Part shown: piece after piece, positions 26,800 through 35,031 of the stretch | How positions within the stretch are numbered: the first letter of the stretch is position 1 | Layout: each line of letters begins with the position of its first letter | Source: Bacillota bacterium | GTDB taxonomy: Bacteria > Bacillota > Clostridia > Christensenellales > Aristaeellaceae | DNA: 64,000 nucleotides | Assembly (NCBI GenBank): GCA_023459275.1 | Contig: JAEWVC010000030.1 | Span: 1 to 64,000, forward strand | Reading direction: 5' to 3' | Translations under genes and position numbers: made by a program | Notes under the pieces: generated by a model | Told to the model about the DNA's origin: nothing | Database searches by the model: none | Seen by the model: the letters and a program-made list of their open reading frames with translations, nothing else

Positions 26800-27400
26800 A
26801 TGCCATCCATGTCCCACATGCCGAGGGAATCTTCCCTTATGAGAAAGAAGAACAGGAAAAACTGGTGGCAGCCTTCACCGAACAGAAAGGCAACAAGCTC
26901 CGCCTCCGTTATGGATGGGGAGCTGTTCTTATTTTGGAGGCAGGGTGCCGGGCCGTCGCGGCGCTGGCGTGGAACGGTGTTGATGAAGAAAAGCGTACAC
27001 TGCGAGCAAACAAAAACATGGTCCGGGTGGACGGCAGGACTGTCGTGCAGCGGACCACGAAAACGGCATCCGGCAGGCGGACCGTTCCCCTGAACAGCAA
27101 AGCCATGGAGGATATTCGGAATTTGAGGGGGCAGCAGGTGGCCGGCTGTCCTTATGTTTTTGCCACCCGGACCGGGGAGCACGCCAGCTACCGCCGCCTG
27201 CCGGCCCCCATGGAAAGAGCCTCGAGGCCGCCGGGGTTGAGCACCGCGGTTTGCATGCGCTGCTGCATTCCTTTGCCAGCAACCTATACGCCAGGGGAGT
27301 GGAAGTAAGTGCTGGGGCATGCCAGTGTGGAGATAACCTATGACCGCTGCGTGGCTGCCGCACGAAGCGCATACGCTGCATGCTGCTATTCAACGCGAAG
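26800..27400 (+). pseudogene. Decayed tyrosine recombinase (integrase) catalytic domain
   Basis: Three frames are needed to read it: FPYEKEEQEKLVAAFTEQK, LILEAGCRAVAALAWNGVD (catalytic Arg in GCRA), TKTASGRRTVPLNSKAMEDI, CPYVFATRTGE, then in a shifted frame LHALLHSFASNLYARGVEV, then VLGHASVEITYDRCV. The HxxR box reads HALL, so the second catalytic Arg is lost, and frameshifts break the end. The N-terminal DNA-binding part is missing; a matching N-terminal fragment lies at 43.9 kb. Relic of an integrated mobile element. Confidence 0.75.
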
Positions 27401-27474
27401 GATTTCGCGTCTGCGGACGCGGCCAAAGGGCTTTCCGGCCGGTCCGGCTTGCTCAATTGCCGCATTGCGTACCT

Positions 27475-27684
27475 CCCAGAAGCTCAATAGCCGGCGCCGG
27501 GTTCCGGAGCCCGTTTCGCCGGCCTCCTCCATCCCGGCTATTTTGCCACAGGCGGGGGCGGGATTACGGAGCCACCGGGGGCGGCTGGGCTGCGGAACCC
27601 AGCGCAGCGCGGCGCTGCTTCGTTTCGGCTCCTTGCCCTGCATCAAAAATCTCTCGCCGCCATGGACGAAATGATATTTTCCAA
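27475..27684. repeat. Dispersed repeat, copy B
   Basis: Second copy of the element at 11730-12005: same left edge (27475-27491) and 94-bp right core (27591-27684). It lies between the integrase relic and the LacI-type gene, ending 50 bp before the proposed LacI start. It is related by a looser pattern to the MITE core at 28895-29051. Confidence 0.7.
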
Positions 27685-27695
27685 GAGTATAAATC

Positions 27696-27725
27696 TTGAC
27701 AAAGCATTCAAGTATATGGGAAAAT
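27696..27725 (+). promoter_or_regulatory. Possible promoter of the LacI-type gene
   Basis: TTGACA at 27696-27701, 18-bp spacer, GAAAAT at 27720-27725. It would start transcription only a few bases before the ATG at 27734, implying a leaderless message; alternatively the real promoter is further upstream. Confidence 0.3.
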
Positions 27726-27733
27726 GTAACCGT

Positions 27734-28774
27734 ATGAATATTTCAGAAATTGCGAAGAAGGCCAAGGTATCTCCTGCAACGGTGGACCGTGTTATTCACA
27801 ACAGGGGCCGTGTTTCTGTAGCGACAATACAGCGTGTGCATGACATAATCAATGAAAACGGTTTTGAGCCCAACCAGTTTGCCCGTAATCTTCGACTGCG
27901 TAAACAGTATAAATTCGGGGTTCTCATCAGAGAGTTCAATGATGGTGATGATGGCTACTGGGAAATTCTTCATGACGGGTGTATCGCTGCCTCAGTGGAT
28001 TTAAAATTTCTGTCCGCGCAGCTTGTTTTTGGATACTTTAACGACTCTCCTGAAAAATCCCTGTACAAAGCAGGTATGCAACTTCTCTCCCAGAATATTG
28101 ACGGTTTGATTCTGGCGCCGAACTCGCCGGAGGAGGTCGAAAAACTTCTCCCAGAGATAGGCGACATTCCGTATGCATTTATCAATACAAGTTATCCCGG
28201 AGCGTCTCCGCTGATTGATACTTCTCAGAACTGTTATATAGCAGGAAAAACAGCCGGCAAAATTATGACGATGCTCCGCCCCTCCGGGAAGGTTTTTGCA
28301 ACCATCAGCCATGAAAGCAAATCTAACAACATTGTACAGAGAACAGCAAGTTTCAGCGACTATTTTTGTGACAGAAAGGATATTACCATAATCAACCATG
28401 TGATAAGCCATAATGGCAACATCAAAAATCAGATACAGGATTTCTTTTCCATATGCCCAAAGCCGGACGGAATATTCATAGTGAATACATCCACGTACCT
28501 TTATATGGATTATATCGACCAGCTAACTATTGATCGGCCTGCCATAATTGGTTACGACACAGTTCCGAAGAATATTGAACTTCTTGAATCAAATAGGATT
28601 GACTGCCTAATTTCACAACAACCGTTCTCCCAGGGATATAACGCTGTACAGCAACTGTATCTGCATCAGGTTCTGGGAAGCCGTGAATGTATGGAAAAGC
28701 GTGCACCTGTGACCATTCTTTATAGTGAGAATATTGCAAGCTACAAAACTACAATTCGCGAAAGATACTATTGA
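27734..28774 (+). CDS. LacI-family transcriptional regulator
   Basis: 346 residues from ATG 27734 (MNISEIAKKAKVSPATVDRV). LacI HTH plus hinge: ATVDRVIHNRGRVSVATIQR, then FEPNQFARNLR, followed by a periplasmic-binding-like sensor domain (KFGVLIREF; QNIDGLILAPNSPEEV; NSTY-type sugar pocket region; PAIIGYD). No candidate start (27662, 27716, 27734) has a good RBS; the first lies inside repeat copy B. More AT-rich than its surroundings. It converges on the glucuronate isomerase gene and probably regulates the hexuronate cluster (inference). Confidence 0.88.
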   Translation: MNISEIAKKAKVSPATVDRVIHNRGRVSVATIQRVHDIINENGFEPNQFARNLRLRKQYKFGVLIREFNDGDDGYWEILHDGCIAASVDLKFLSAQLVFGYFNDSPEKSLYKAGMQLLSQNIDGLILAPNSPEEVEKLLPEIGDIPYAFINTSYPGASPLIDTSQNCYIAGKTAGKIMTMLRPSGKVFATISHESKSNNIVQRTASFSDYFCDRKDITIINHVISHNGNIKNQIQDFFSICPKPDGIFIVNTSTYLYMDYIDQLTIDRPAIIGYDTVPKNIELLESNRIDCLISQQPFSQGYNAVQQLYLHQVLGSRECMEKRAPVTILYSENIASYKTTIRERYY

Positions 28775-28825
28775 AACATGTGTGAAAACTGGTTTATCCA
28801 GCATTTTCTTTTTACCAAGCATACG

Positions 28826-28869
28826 AAAAACAGCTGAAAGAGTTTCTATCTTCCAGCTGTTTTTATTTA
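28826..28869 (+). terminator. Rho-independent terminator of the LacI-type gene
   Basis: AAAAACAGCTG / CAGCTGTTTTT arms with an additional inner AAGA/TCTT stem, followed by ATTT, 50 nt after the stop. The stem-plus-U-run works on either strand. Confidence 0.85.
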
Positions 28870-28894
28870 GAAGGTATCCCGTATCGTTTATATA

Positions 28895-29051
28895 TTGCTC
28901 TGCCAACTATACCTTGCGCGTCGCGGTGGATCCTTTCACGCATAGCCGCGTCGCTGAGCCTTGAAATAGCGCTGCTATTCCTTCGGTTCTGCTCCTTGCT
29001 CTGCGCAAAAATCTTCCGCCGCTTTGGCGCAATCTTTATTTGGCAGAGCAA
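28895..29051. mobile_element. MITE copy 1 (157 bp), overlapping the 3' end of uxaC
   Basis: Terminal inverted repeats TTGCTCTGCCAA (28895-28906) and TTGGCAGAGCAA (29040-29051) flanked on both sides by TA, the target duplication expected for IS630/Tc1-mariner-type elements. The interior is a long imperfect palindrome. No transposase inside, hence non-autonomous. A second copy of identical length lies at 44147-44303. It encodes the last ~25 codons and the stop of the glucuronate isomerase gene. Confidence 0.8.
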
Positions 29052-30450
29052 TAGTTGCTGAAAAATACCGCTTTGCGTTGAAAAAACTGATATTGCGGGC
29101 AATTTCCCCGAGCATTTTCATATCCGCTGGGAATTGGCCGCTTTCGACAAGGTTTCCAAGATAGTTACACAGGATGCGCCTGAAGTATTCGAACCTGGTA
29201 TACGAAAGATATGATCTGCTGTCAGTAAGCATTCCCACAAAGTGTGAAAAAACACCTGTACTTGCCAAAGCCTCCATCTGAGCAAGCATGCCGGGGATAT
29301 GATCCTGCATCCACCAAGCTGTCCCGAACTGGATTTTGGAAGGAGTCCCTTCAGACTGGAACGTCGTGGCGAGACTTGCCAGTACCCAGTTATCTTTTGG
29401 ATTCATGCAAAAAAGAACCGTCTTGGGCAAGATTCCGCGAAGATTCAGTTCGTTAAGTATAGCACCCAATGGACCGGCAACTTCCAGGTCGCCCGGAGAA
29501 TCAAAACCAGACGAACGCCCGACATTTCTGCTGCCCAGTTCGTTTACGCTTCTGTTGCAGCCAACGTGCAATTCCATGGCCCAACCGCGTTTGAAATAGC
29601 TTTCACACATTCTGCATAGCAGTGTTGCTTTGAACACATTAGTTTCTTCACTTGTCAGTTGTTTGCATTCCAAAGCCTTGCGGAAGATGCTGTCAGCTGT
29701 TTCATCGTCTGCGACCTGATAGAAAACAGTGTTCATATCGTGGTCACTGGCAAAGCAGCCTTTTTCGGCAAAGGCATCCATTCTCTTTTCAAGCGCACTG
29801 ACCAGTGACCTGAAATCCTTTATTGGGGTTTCACTGACAGCTGAAAGCCTGCTGATATATTCCGGGTAACCTGCTTCATTGAGTTTCAGTGCCTTGTCAG
29901 GTCTCCACGCAGGCACAACCTTGGTGTTCAGACCGCTTTGGGCAAGTATTGCATGGTATTCCAGGGAGTCTGCGGGGTCATCCGTGGTACAGACCGTATC
30001 CACATTGGAAGATTCAATGAAATACCTTGGCGTAAACTTTCCGCCGGCCAGCATGCCGGCAGTCCTGTCCCATATCATCTGCGCACTTTCAGAGTTCAGC
30101 GGTTCCACAATGTTGAAGAACCTCTGCAGCTCAAGGTGCGTCCAATGATAAATGGGATTGCCTACGGCATAGGGAAGCGCGGACGCAAATTTCATATATT
30201 TGTCATACCATGACGCTTGACCGGAAATCAAATCCTCGGGGATGCCGCAGGAACGCATCATTCTCCACTTGTAGTGGTCATGCGCAAGCCACAACTCACC
30301 AATCGAATAAAACGGCTTATTCTCCGCAATCTCTTTTGCGGGAAGATGACAGTGATAGTCAAACAGCGGCAAACCTTCCACAAAGCTATGATACAGTTCC
30401 CTTGCAGTATCGCTTTCAAGAAGAAAATCCTTGTCCATAAACGGTTTCAT
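28975..30450 (-). CDS. uxaC: Glucuronate isomerase
   Basis: 491 residues from ATG 30450, which has GGAG seven bases upstream; the longer frame from 30474 lacks an RBS. Family signatures: FDYHCHLPAKEIAENKPF (metal-binding HxH), WLAHDHYKWRMMR, SSNVDTVCTTDDP, ELHVGCNRSVNELG. It converts glucuronate/galacturonate to fructuronate/tagaturonate in the cytosol, first step of the Ashwell pathway. Unusually, the last ~25 residues (IALPNKDCAKAAEDFCAEQG and beyond) are encoded by an inserted MITE, making the protein longer than typical UxaC (about 470). It starts 4 nt after the upstream heparinase-like stop, so translational coupling is likely. Confidence 0.95.
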   Translation of the reverse strand: MKPFMDKDFLLESDTARELYHSFVEGLPLFDYHCHLPAKEIAENKPFYSIGELWLAHDHYKWRMMRSCGIPEDLISGQASWYDKYMKFASALPYAVGNPIYHWTHLELQRFFNIVEPLNSESAQMIWDRTAGMLAGGKFTPRYFIESSNVDTVCTTDDPADSLEYHAILAQSGLNTKVVPAWRPDKALKLNEAGYPEYISRLSAVSETPIKDFRSLVSALEKRMDAFAEKGCFASDHDMNTVFYQVADDETADSIFRKALECKQLTSEETNVFKATLLCRMCESYFKRGWAMELHVGCNRSVNELGSRNVGRSSGFDSPGDLEVAGPLGAILNELNLRGILPKTVLFCMNPKDNWVLASLATTFQSEGTPSKIQFGTAWWMQDHIPGMLAQMEALASTGVFSHFVGMLTDSRSYLSYTRFEYFRRILCNYLGNLVESGQFPADMKMLGEIARNISFFNAKRYFSATIALPNKDCAKAAEDFCAEQGAEPKE

Positions 30451-30454
30451 ACGC

Positions 30455-31784
30455 TTACTCCATATCAAAGTCAAATTCGCGGCAACCGGAGGCTGTCCTG
30501 ACTGTCACGTGAAGACATGCATCCCCTTTTACGAATTCTGCTCCAAGAACTTTTGCGGGATCCTTTTCATTCCTGCTGGAAAGGACGTGCGCAAAACAAG
30601 CCTCTGTACCTTCAGCTCTTTCAATTACATATGGAATCAGTGAGTTTGAAGGATTGCCCGGACCCTTTGCATGGATCAGCGTACCGCAAAATGGCATGCA
30701 GAACAGATCCGTAAGAATGTCTTCTGACTTGAAAACCAGATGGGATGCTGTGTCCGCGCCGTATGCGACACAGTCTGTCAGATGGCTATACGGCTTTTTC
30801 TTGCTCAGCTGGTCCATGCGTCCTGTGGCCTCCGCTTCAGGCCGCATGCCTTCCGAAAGAGTACCCGAAAAATGGAGACTGCTGTCAATCCGCCTATGCT
30901 GCGGACAGGCCACTTTCTCAACATCAACAATAAAGTCATCACAGAATATCATCTGACGCCTGAAATATGCACCTTCATAAGCCTCGTCGCTCCATTGCTT
31001 GATGATGAAGGAATCAGGACCCTGATAATCCTTGGACCAGGTAACATGGGCATCAATGAAGCTGAGGGAACTGCCGTTTTCGAACCTTTTCACCTGGCCG
31101 CAGGCAGGGGCTTGGTTTTCCTCATCAAGAACAATGGTATTGTGGGAAACTGTGTTCTTGAAATAGTCATAGTGAAGATGGGCGCCGTAGCCGGTAGTCC
31201 CAAGGTCTGTAGAAACAGATTTTCCTTCATAGGCATAGGAGAATTCAAGCTTATCGTAATGATCGTGCTCGCCGCCGTAGGGACCGTGCTTTACCAGTAG
31301 GTACTGATCGTTTTTGCGATGCAGTACAGTAAGGCCTGAACCATCTTCATCATGGTAGTCAGACATTGCTGCCTCAACAGGTTCGGCCGGCAAGGCTTCC
31401 GCACCATAGAAGAAGGAATCAATGCCGCAGCGCGGGATATCCCTATATTTGTGCTGCAATACCGCAAGCATTTCCTTTTCCCGCATCTGATGATATGCGA
31501 ATTCAAAGACTTCGTAGGCGTCAGGGTTTCCCTGGTATATCTGACAGTCATTGAGCATCGGGATCCTGTAGTTGCTCTTAAGTAGTTTGCATGCAAACAG
31601 AATCATCTTCCGGTAATTAGGATGCTGGATATTGCTCCACTTTGTGTTGATTGCGAACCTCTCAAACATGAAGAAATTCATCAGGGCAAAAAAGTGGTAG
31701 CAGCTGGAGCATTCAAACCAGAAGCCGTCCTTCAGCATGCCCTTCTCCAGCTGATCATACAGCCCATATTTCTCATACAGGGCA
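30455..31784 (-). CDS. Heparinase II/III-like lyase, N-terminally truncated
   Basis: The open frame starts just after a stop at 31788; its first ATG is 31738. Residues such as GFWFECSSCYHFFALMNFF end an alpha/alpha-toroid; the C-terminal beta domain has HGPYGGEHDHYDKLEFSYAY and VSHNTIVLDEENQ, typical of heparinase II/III (PL15/PL17-like) lyases acting on uronate polymers. Full-length relatives carry several hundred more N-terminal residues; here the preceding DNA belongs to a TRAP binding-protein gene, so a deletion removed the 5' half. Probably non-functional as a lyase. Product uronates would feed UxaC next door. Confidence 0.8.
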
Positions 31785-32106
31785 TGTCAGGCACATAATT
31801 GCTCATTCTGGATGCGTCTGTAAGAACAACTACATTGACACCCTGTAAAGCCTGTTCGATAAGATCCTCATCCGATCCCAGAACACCTGACGGATAGATA
31901 TCTACCTTGAGTCTTCCGTTTGATTTTTCCATAAGGCTGTCCGCGAGCTGACGGAAAGTTTTGACCATGGGCGTTCCCTCAGCATTTTGTGTGGAAATTT
32001 TCACAGTATAAACCTGGTCAGCCACAGCGCCACCCATCATTCCACCAGTAAAAGCCATGGAAAACGCCAAGAGACCACACACAAGCAGAGTTACGAGTTT
32101 TTTCAT
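31732..32106 (-). pseudogene. TRAP transporter binding protein DctP, N-terminal fragment
   Basis: Start at ATG 32106 (GGAGAACTTGGG upstream). Signal peptide MKKLVTLLVCGLLAFSMAF, then the DctP beginning: VYTVKISTQNAEGTPMVKTF, LKVDIYPSGVLGSDEDLIEQ and QGVNVVVLTDASRMSNYVPD. After YVPDM the DNA switches to heparinase-like sequence read in the wrong frame and stops after 16 residues, so about two thirds of the protein is missing. TRAP systems of this type import uronates and other organic acids, matching the uxaC context. Confidence 0.8.
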
Positions 32107-32138
32107 CCCAAGTTCTCCTTTCAATTCGCCCAATTCAT

Positions 32139-32160
32139 TGTGCGGTATCGAACCCGCACA
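32139..32160. promoter_or_regulatory. Operator-like inverted repeat in the dctP leader
   Basis: TGTGCGG and CCGCACA separated by 8 bp, just downstream of the promoter at 32170-32198 and upstream of the dctP start. The position suits a repressor site (the LacI-type protein is a candidate) or a leader hairpin. Confidence 0.35.
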
Positions 32161-32169
32161 TTTGAATAA

Positions 32170-32198
32170 TATATATCACATCATCCCCCTTGTGTCAA
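32170..32198 (-). promoter_or_regulatory. Promoter of the dctP-heparinase-uxaC unit
   Basis: Minus strand -35 TTGACA (32198-32193), 17-bp spacer, -10 TATATA (32175-32170), about 65 nt before the dctP start. Confidence 0.6.
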
Positions 32199-32283
32199 CT
32201 GCTTTCTTCATTTATCTTAAATTTCAGGTAGGGTGGTCTGCCGCTTCTTGACCAGTTCAGGTTCAAACTGGCTTTTGCTATCC

Positions 32284-32439
32284 CTAGGCACCTGCGTATT
32301 TACAGCCCACAAAAGTTGCGATCATGTCCTTGAAAAGCTCTTGGATATCCTCCGTGGATTTGATTTCCGCACCCTCCGCGAGTTGGCCTGGTCGGGCCCT
32401 GCGGGCCTTCCGCTCCAAGGTAATCTTGCTTTTTGCCAT
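32284..32439 (-). pseudogene. IS256-type transposase, N-terminal fragment
   Basis: ATG 32439 with GGAGG eight bases upstream starts MAKSKITLERKARRARPGQL, then IKSTEDIQELFKDMIATF, the N-terminus of mutator-type (IS256) transposases. The frame ends after 51 residues. Confidence 0.6.
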
Positions 32440-32760
32440 AAATGAAACCTCCATGCTGTTTCTGCCTATCACAGCTTGGAGGTTTACACAAAATTCGGGA
32501 CAGTCTCTCCAATGGGGTATACCTTCTTCCCCCTCATTTTTGTGCAGCAATTCCTGGGGGCATTATAGCAATCCTTGCAGTGCTTGTTGGGAATATACTC
32601 CAGACTACCCCGCACCATGTGCACCAAACAGTGCTGCACATGCGCCTGTGGAAAGATGATCAGAATGCCCCGCACCAGCTCCGGGAGGACATGGACGCAG
32701 ATAAAAAGCTTCTGTTCCGCGCCCACCGACTTCAGCCCATCAAAGATCATCCGGAAACCC
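32440..32760 (-). pseudogene. IS256-type transposase, internal and C-terminal fragments
   Basis: Minus-strand pieces in different frames: DGLKSVGAEQK; IFPQAHVQHCLVHMVRGSLE (the conserved VQxCxVHxxRxSL motif of IS256 transposases); and a C-terminal YPHW...FCVNLQAV-type end. Internal deletions and frameshifts. It directly precedes the N-terminal fragment at 32439, placing a transposase end upstream of a transposase start. Nothing else is seen up to 32844. Confidence 0.6.
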
Positions 32761-32844
32761 GCGCCTTCGTTTTCGCTTGCTCATAGGCGCGGCACATCCT
32801 TATGGCCGGTGTACGGCCCTGTTCTTGGCTGTTTCCCAGTACGT

Positions 32845-33696
32845 TTATCCGCTAATCTCCGTAGAAACCTTTTTGCGGTAGGACTGCGGTGTAATGGTGT
32901 AGCGCGCCTTGAAGCTTTGTATAAAATTGTTGACGTTTGAAAAGCCCACCTGCAAGGCAATGTCTTGGATTGTATCATTGCTTGATTCCAGAAGCCTTCG
33001 CGCGTTGGAAAGTCTGAGATTGGTGAGGTACTTGCGCGGGCTCAAGCCGATTTGTTTTGTAAAACAATGCGTCAGATAATTGGGATGGACATAGTGCTGT
33101 TTCGCCATGTCCTCTATGGTGATTTGCTGGGCGTAATGATTGTCGATATAGCTATGCACTCTGGCAACCAAGGTGTTGTTGCTAGCGCCGTTCGTTATGA
33201 AAAATTCAGGATATTGACTGCGCAGTTCGCAAAACAAGACGCAAAAGAGGCACCGGATGTGAAAATCCATGTTGATGTTATCCGCAACGTTTTGAAGCTG
33301 TACGGCTTCGATGCGCTCAAACATTTTTTCGACGGCCGCTTCTAATTTAGATACATTTAAAAACCGCGGGGCCGGCTCTTTTTCACCATCATCATTGAGG
33401 GTGTATGCCTGGAAAGGCGAGAGCAGAGAGGGGGCGTCAAGCCATACCCCCGCTTGATGCGCGGGGATGTTGATAAAATACCTTTCATAGGGATATTCTA
33501 CATTTTTTACACCGTGTTGGATGCCGCACGGCATGAAAATGAGCGTCTTGGGCGCAACCTTCACCGTTTTTACTGCGCCTTGAGCCGTCGTGTAACAAAA
33601 ATCATACGTACCACAGATACAATACGTAATTTCATAGTCCGAATGAAAGTGCATGAAAAAATCTGGCAGCTTGTGGGAATGTCTAAAAATGACCAT
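32845..33696 (-). CDS. AraC-family regulator of the pectin-type locus
   Basis: 283 residues; the second of two adjacent ATGs (33696) is better spaced from AAGGAG. The N-terminal cupin-like sensing half contains HFHSDYEITYCICG and a PCGIQHGV loop. The C-terminal double HTH has ITIEDMAKQHYVHPNYLTHC, SPRKYLTNLRLSNARRLLES and IALQVGFSNVNNFIQSFKAR. Divergent from the ABC cassette starting at 34 kb, which it most likely activates in response to a sugar ligand. Confidence 0.9.
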   Translation of the reverse strand: MVIFRHSHKLPDFFMHFHSDYEITYCICGTYDFCYTTAQGAVKTVKVAPKTLIFMPCGIQHGVKNVEYPYERYFINIPAHQAGVWLDAPSLLSPFQAYTLNDDGEKEPAPRFLNVSKLEAAVEKMFERIEAVQLQNVADNINMDFHIRCLFCVLFCELRSQYPEFFITNGASNNTLVARVHSYIDNHYAQQITIEDMAKQHYVHPNYLTHCFTKQIGLSPRKYLTNLRLSNARRLLESSNDTIQDIALQVGFSNVNNFIQSFKARYTITPQSYRKKVSTEISG

Positions 33697-33871
33697 CATT
33701 TACTCCTTGACAAGTGTCCCTTAAAAGTGGGATTGTAAACCCGGCAATACGGCACATGGTTTTTGGGTAACGGGCAAGGGCGCGTTATACTAGATCAGGT
33801 ATTATATACTGCGCAGCATTATTTGTTAGTATAGCAGTCTTCCATCGGCTACACAAGTGTTTTCATGATTA

Positions 33872-33899
33872 TTGAATGCAAAAAATATTTTGGTAATAT
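33872..33899 (+). promoter_or_regulatory. Candidate promoter of the ABC cassette
   Basis: TTGAAT (33872-33877), 16-bp spacer, TAATAT (33894-33899), leaving a leader of about 160 nt. The rest of the 33697-34065 gap is AT-rich without other clear signals. Confidence 0.35.
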
Positions 33900-34065
33900 A
33901 CAATGTGTATAAAGCAGGACGGGACATGCCCGCTACACCCAAAAGCGAGCCCTGCTTCCAAAGAAAGCAGAAAACATATATTTGTATGCCGATTCTATAT
34001 ATCTTTTCGCTGATAATACCTGTATGATAGGGATACAAAGCAAAGCGGTAACGCATGGAAACGAG

Positions 34066-35016
34066 ATGGTAAGAAGCATGAAAATGATAGGTTCAGTGCG
34101 CCGAAGACAGCATTTTTTAAAATCTCTTCAGGAAATTATGCAGCACAAATGGCTTTATGTGATGCTCATTATTCCGGTGATCCTGATTTTTCTCTTTTCG
34201 TATCTGCCCATGGGCGGCGTTACGATTGCGTTCAAGGACTACAATATGTTCAAGGGGGTTTGGGGCAGTAATTGGGTAGGTCTCAAATACTTCAGGCAGG
34301 TTTTCTCCTTTACGCAGTTCTGGGATTCTGTGCGCAACATGCTGGTGCTCAATGTCATAGGCCTTGTCCTTGGCTTTCCGGCGCCGATCATTCTGGCACT
34401 GTTCCTCAACGAAATCAAGCAGCGCCATTTTAAAAAGACCGTTCAGACGGTCATGTACATGCCACACTTTATTTCATGGGTTGTCGTCGGCGGCATGATG
34501 TATCAGATCTTTGCTTCATCAGGGTTGGTCAATAGCATCCTGCACATGTTCGGCGTGTCGACCGTTCCCTTCCTTTCAAGCAACGGCTGGTGGATATTTA
34601 CCTATTTTTTTACCGGCCTATGGAAGACGATCGGGTGGAATACCATCATCTACCTCTCCGCGATGACGGGCATCGACCAGCAGATTTACGAGGCGGCCAG
34701 AGTAGACGGCTGTTCCAGATTCCGCATAATGGTCTCCATTACCTTGCCTAGCATCCTGAACACCGTCATGATTATGCTGATCCTCGCCATTGGCGGCCTT
34801 GCCAGCATTGGGTTTGAACAACCCTTTGTCATGCAGAACAGCGTCGTCATGGATGTCGCGGACGTTGTATCCACCTACGTGTACCGCGTGGGTATTAAGC
34901 AGGCGAAGTTCAGCATCGGTACGGCGGTCGGCCTCGCACAATCGGTCATCAACTTTATCCTGGTGATTTCGGCCAACACCATCAGCCGCCGCATGACAGG
35001 CGAGAGTATTTGGTAA
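34066..35016 (+). CDS. ABC sugar transporter permease (LplB/YteP-type)
   Basis: About 316 residues. The start is uncertain: MVRSMKMIGS at 34066 is preferred over an implausible longer frame from 33982. Six membrane helices (VMLIIPVILIFLFSYLPMGG; MLVLNVIGLVLGFPAPIILA and others) with the EAA loop YEAARVDGCSRFRIMVSITL and the LplB-type YVYRVGIKQAKFSIGTAVGL. Import of oligosaccharides together with the second permease (16 nt downstream) and the binding protein. No dedicated ATPase is present, as usual for this family, which uses a shared MsmX-type ATPase. Confidence 0.92.
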   Translation: MVRSMKMIGSVRRRQHFLKSLQEIMQHKWLYVMLIIPVILIFLFSYLPMGGVTIAFKDYNMFKGVWGSNWVGLKYFRQVFSFTQFWDSVRNMLVLNVIGLVLGFPAPIILALFLNEIKQRHFKKTVQTVMYMPHFISWVVVGGMMYQIFASSGLVNSILHMFGVSTVPFLSSNGWWIFTYFFTGLWKTIGWNTIIYLSAMTGIDQQIYEAARVDGCSRFRIMVSITLPSILNTVMIMLILAIGGLASIGFEQPFVMQNSVVMDVADVVSTYVYRVGIKQAKFSIGTAVGLAQSVINFILVISANTISRRMTGESIW

Positions 35017-35031
35017 AGGAGGGGGCACATT

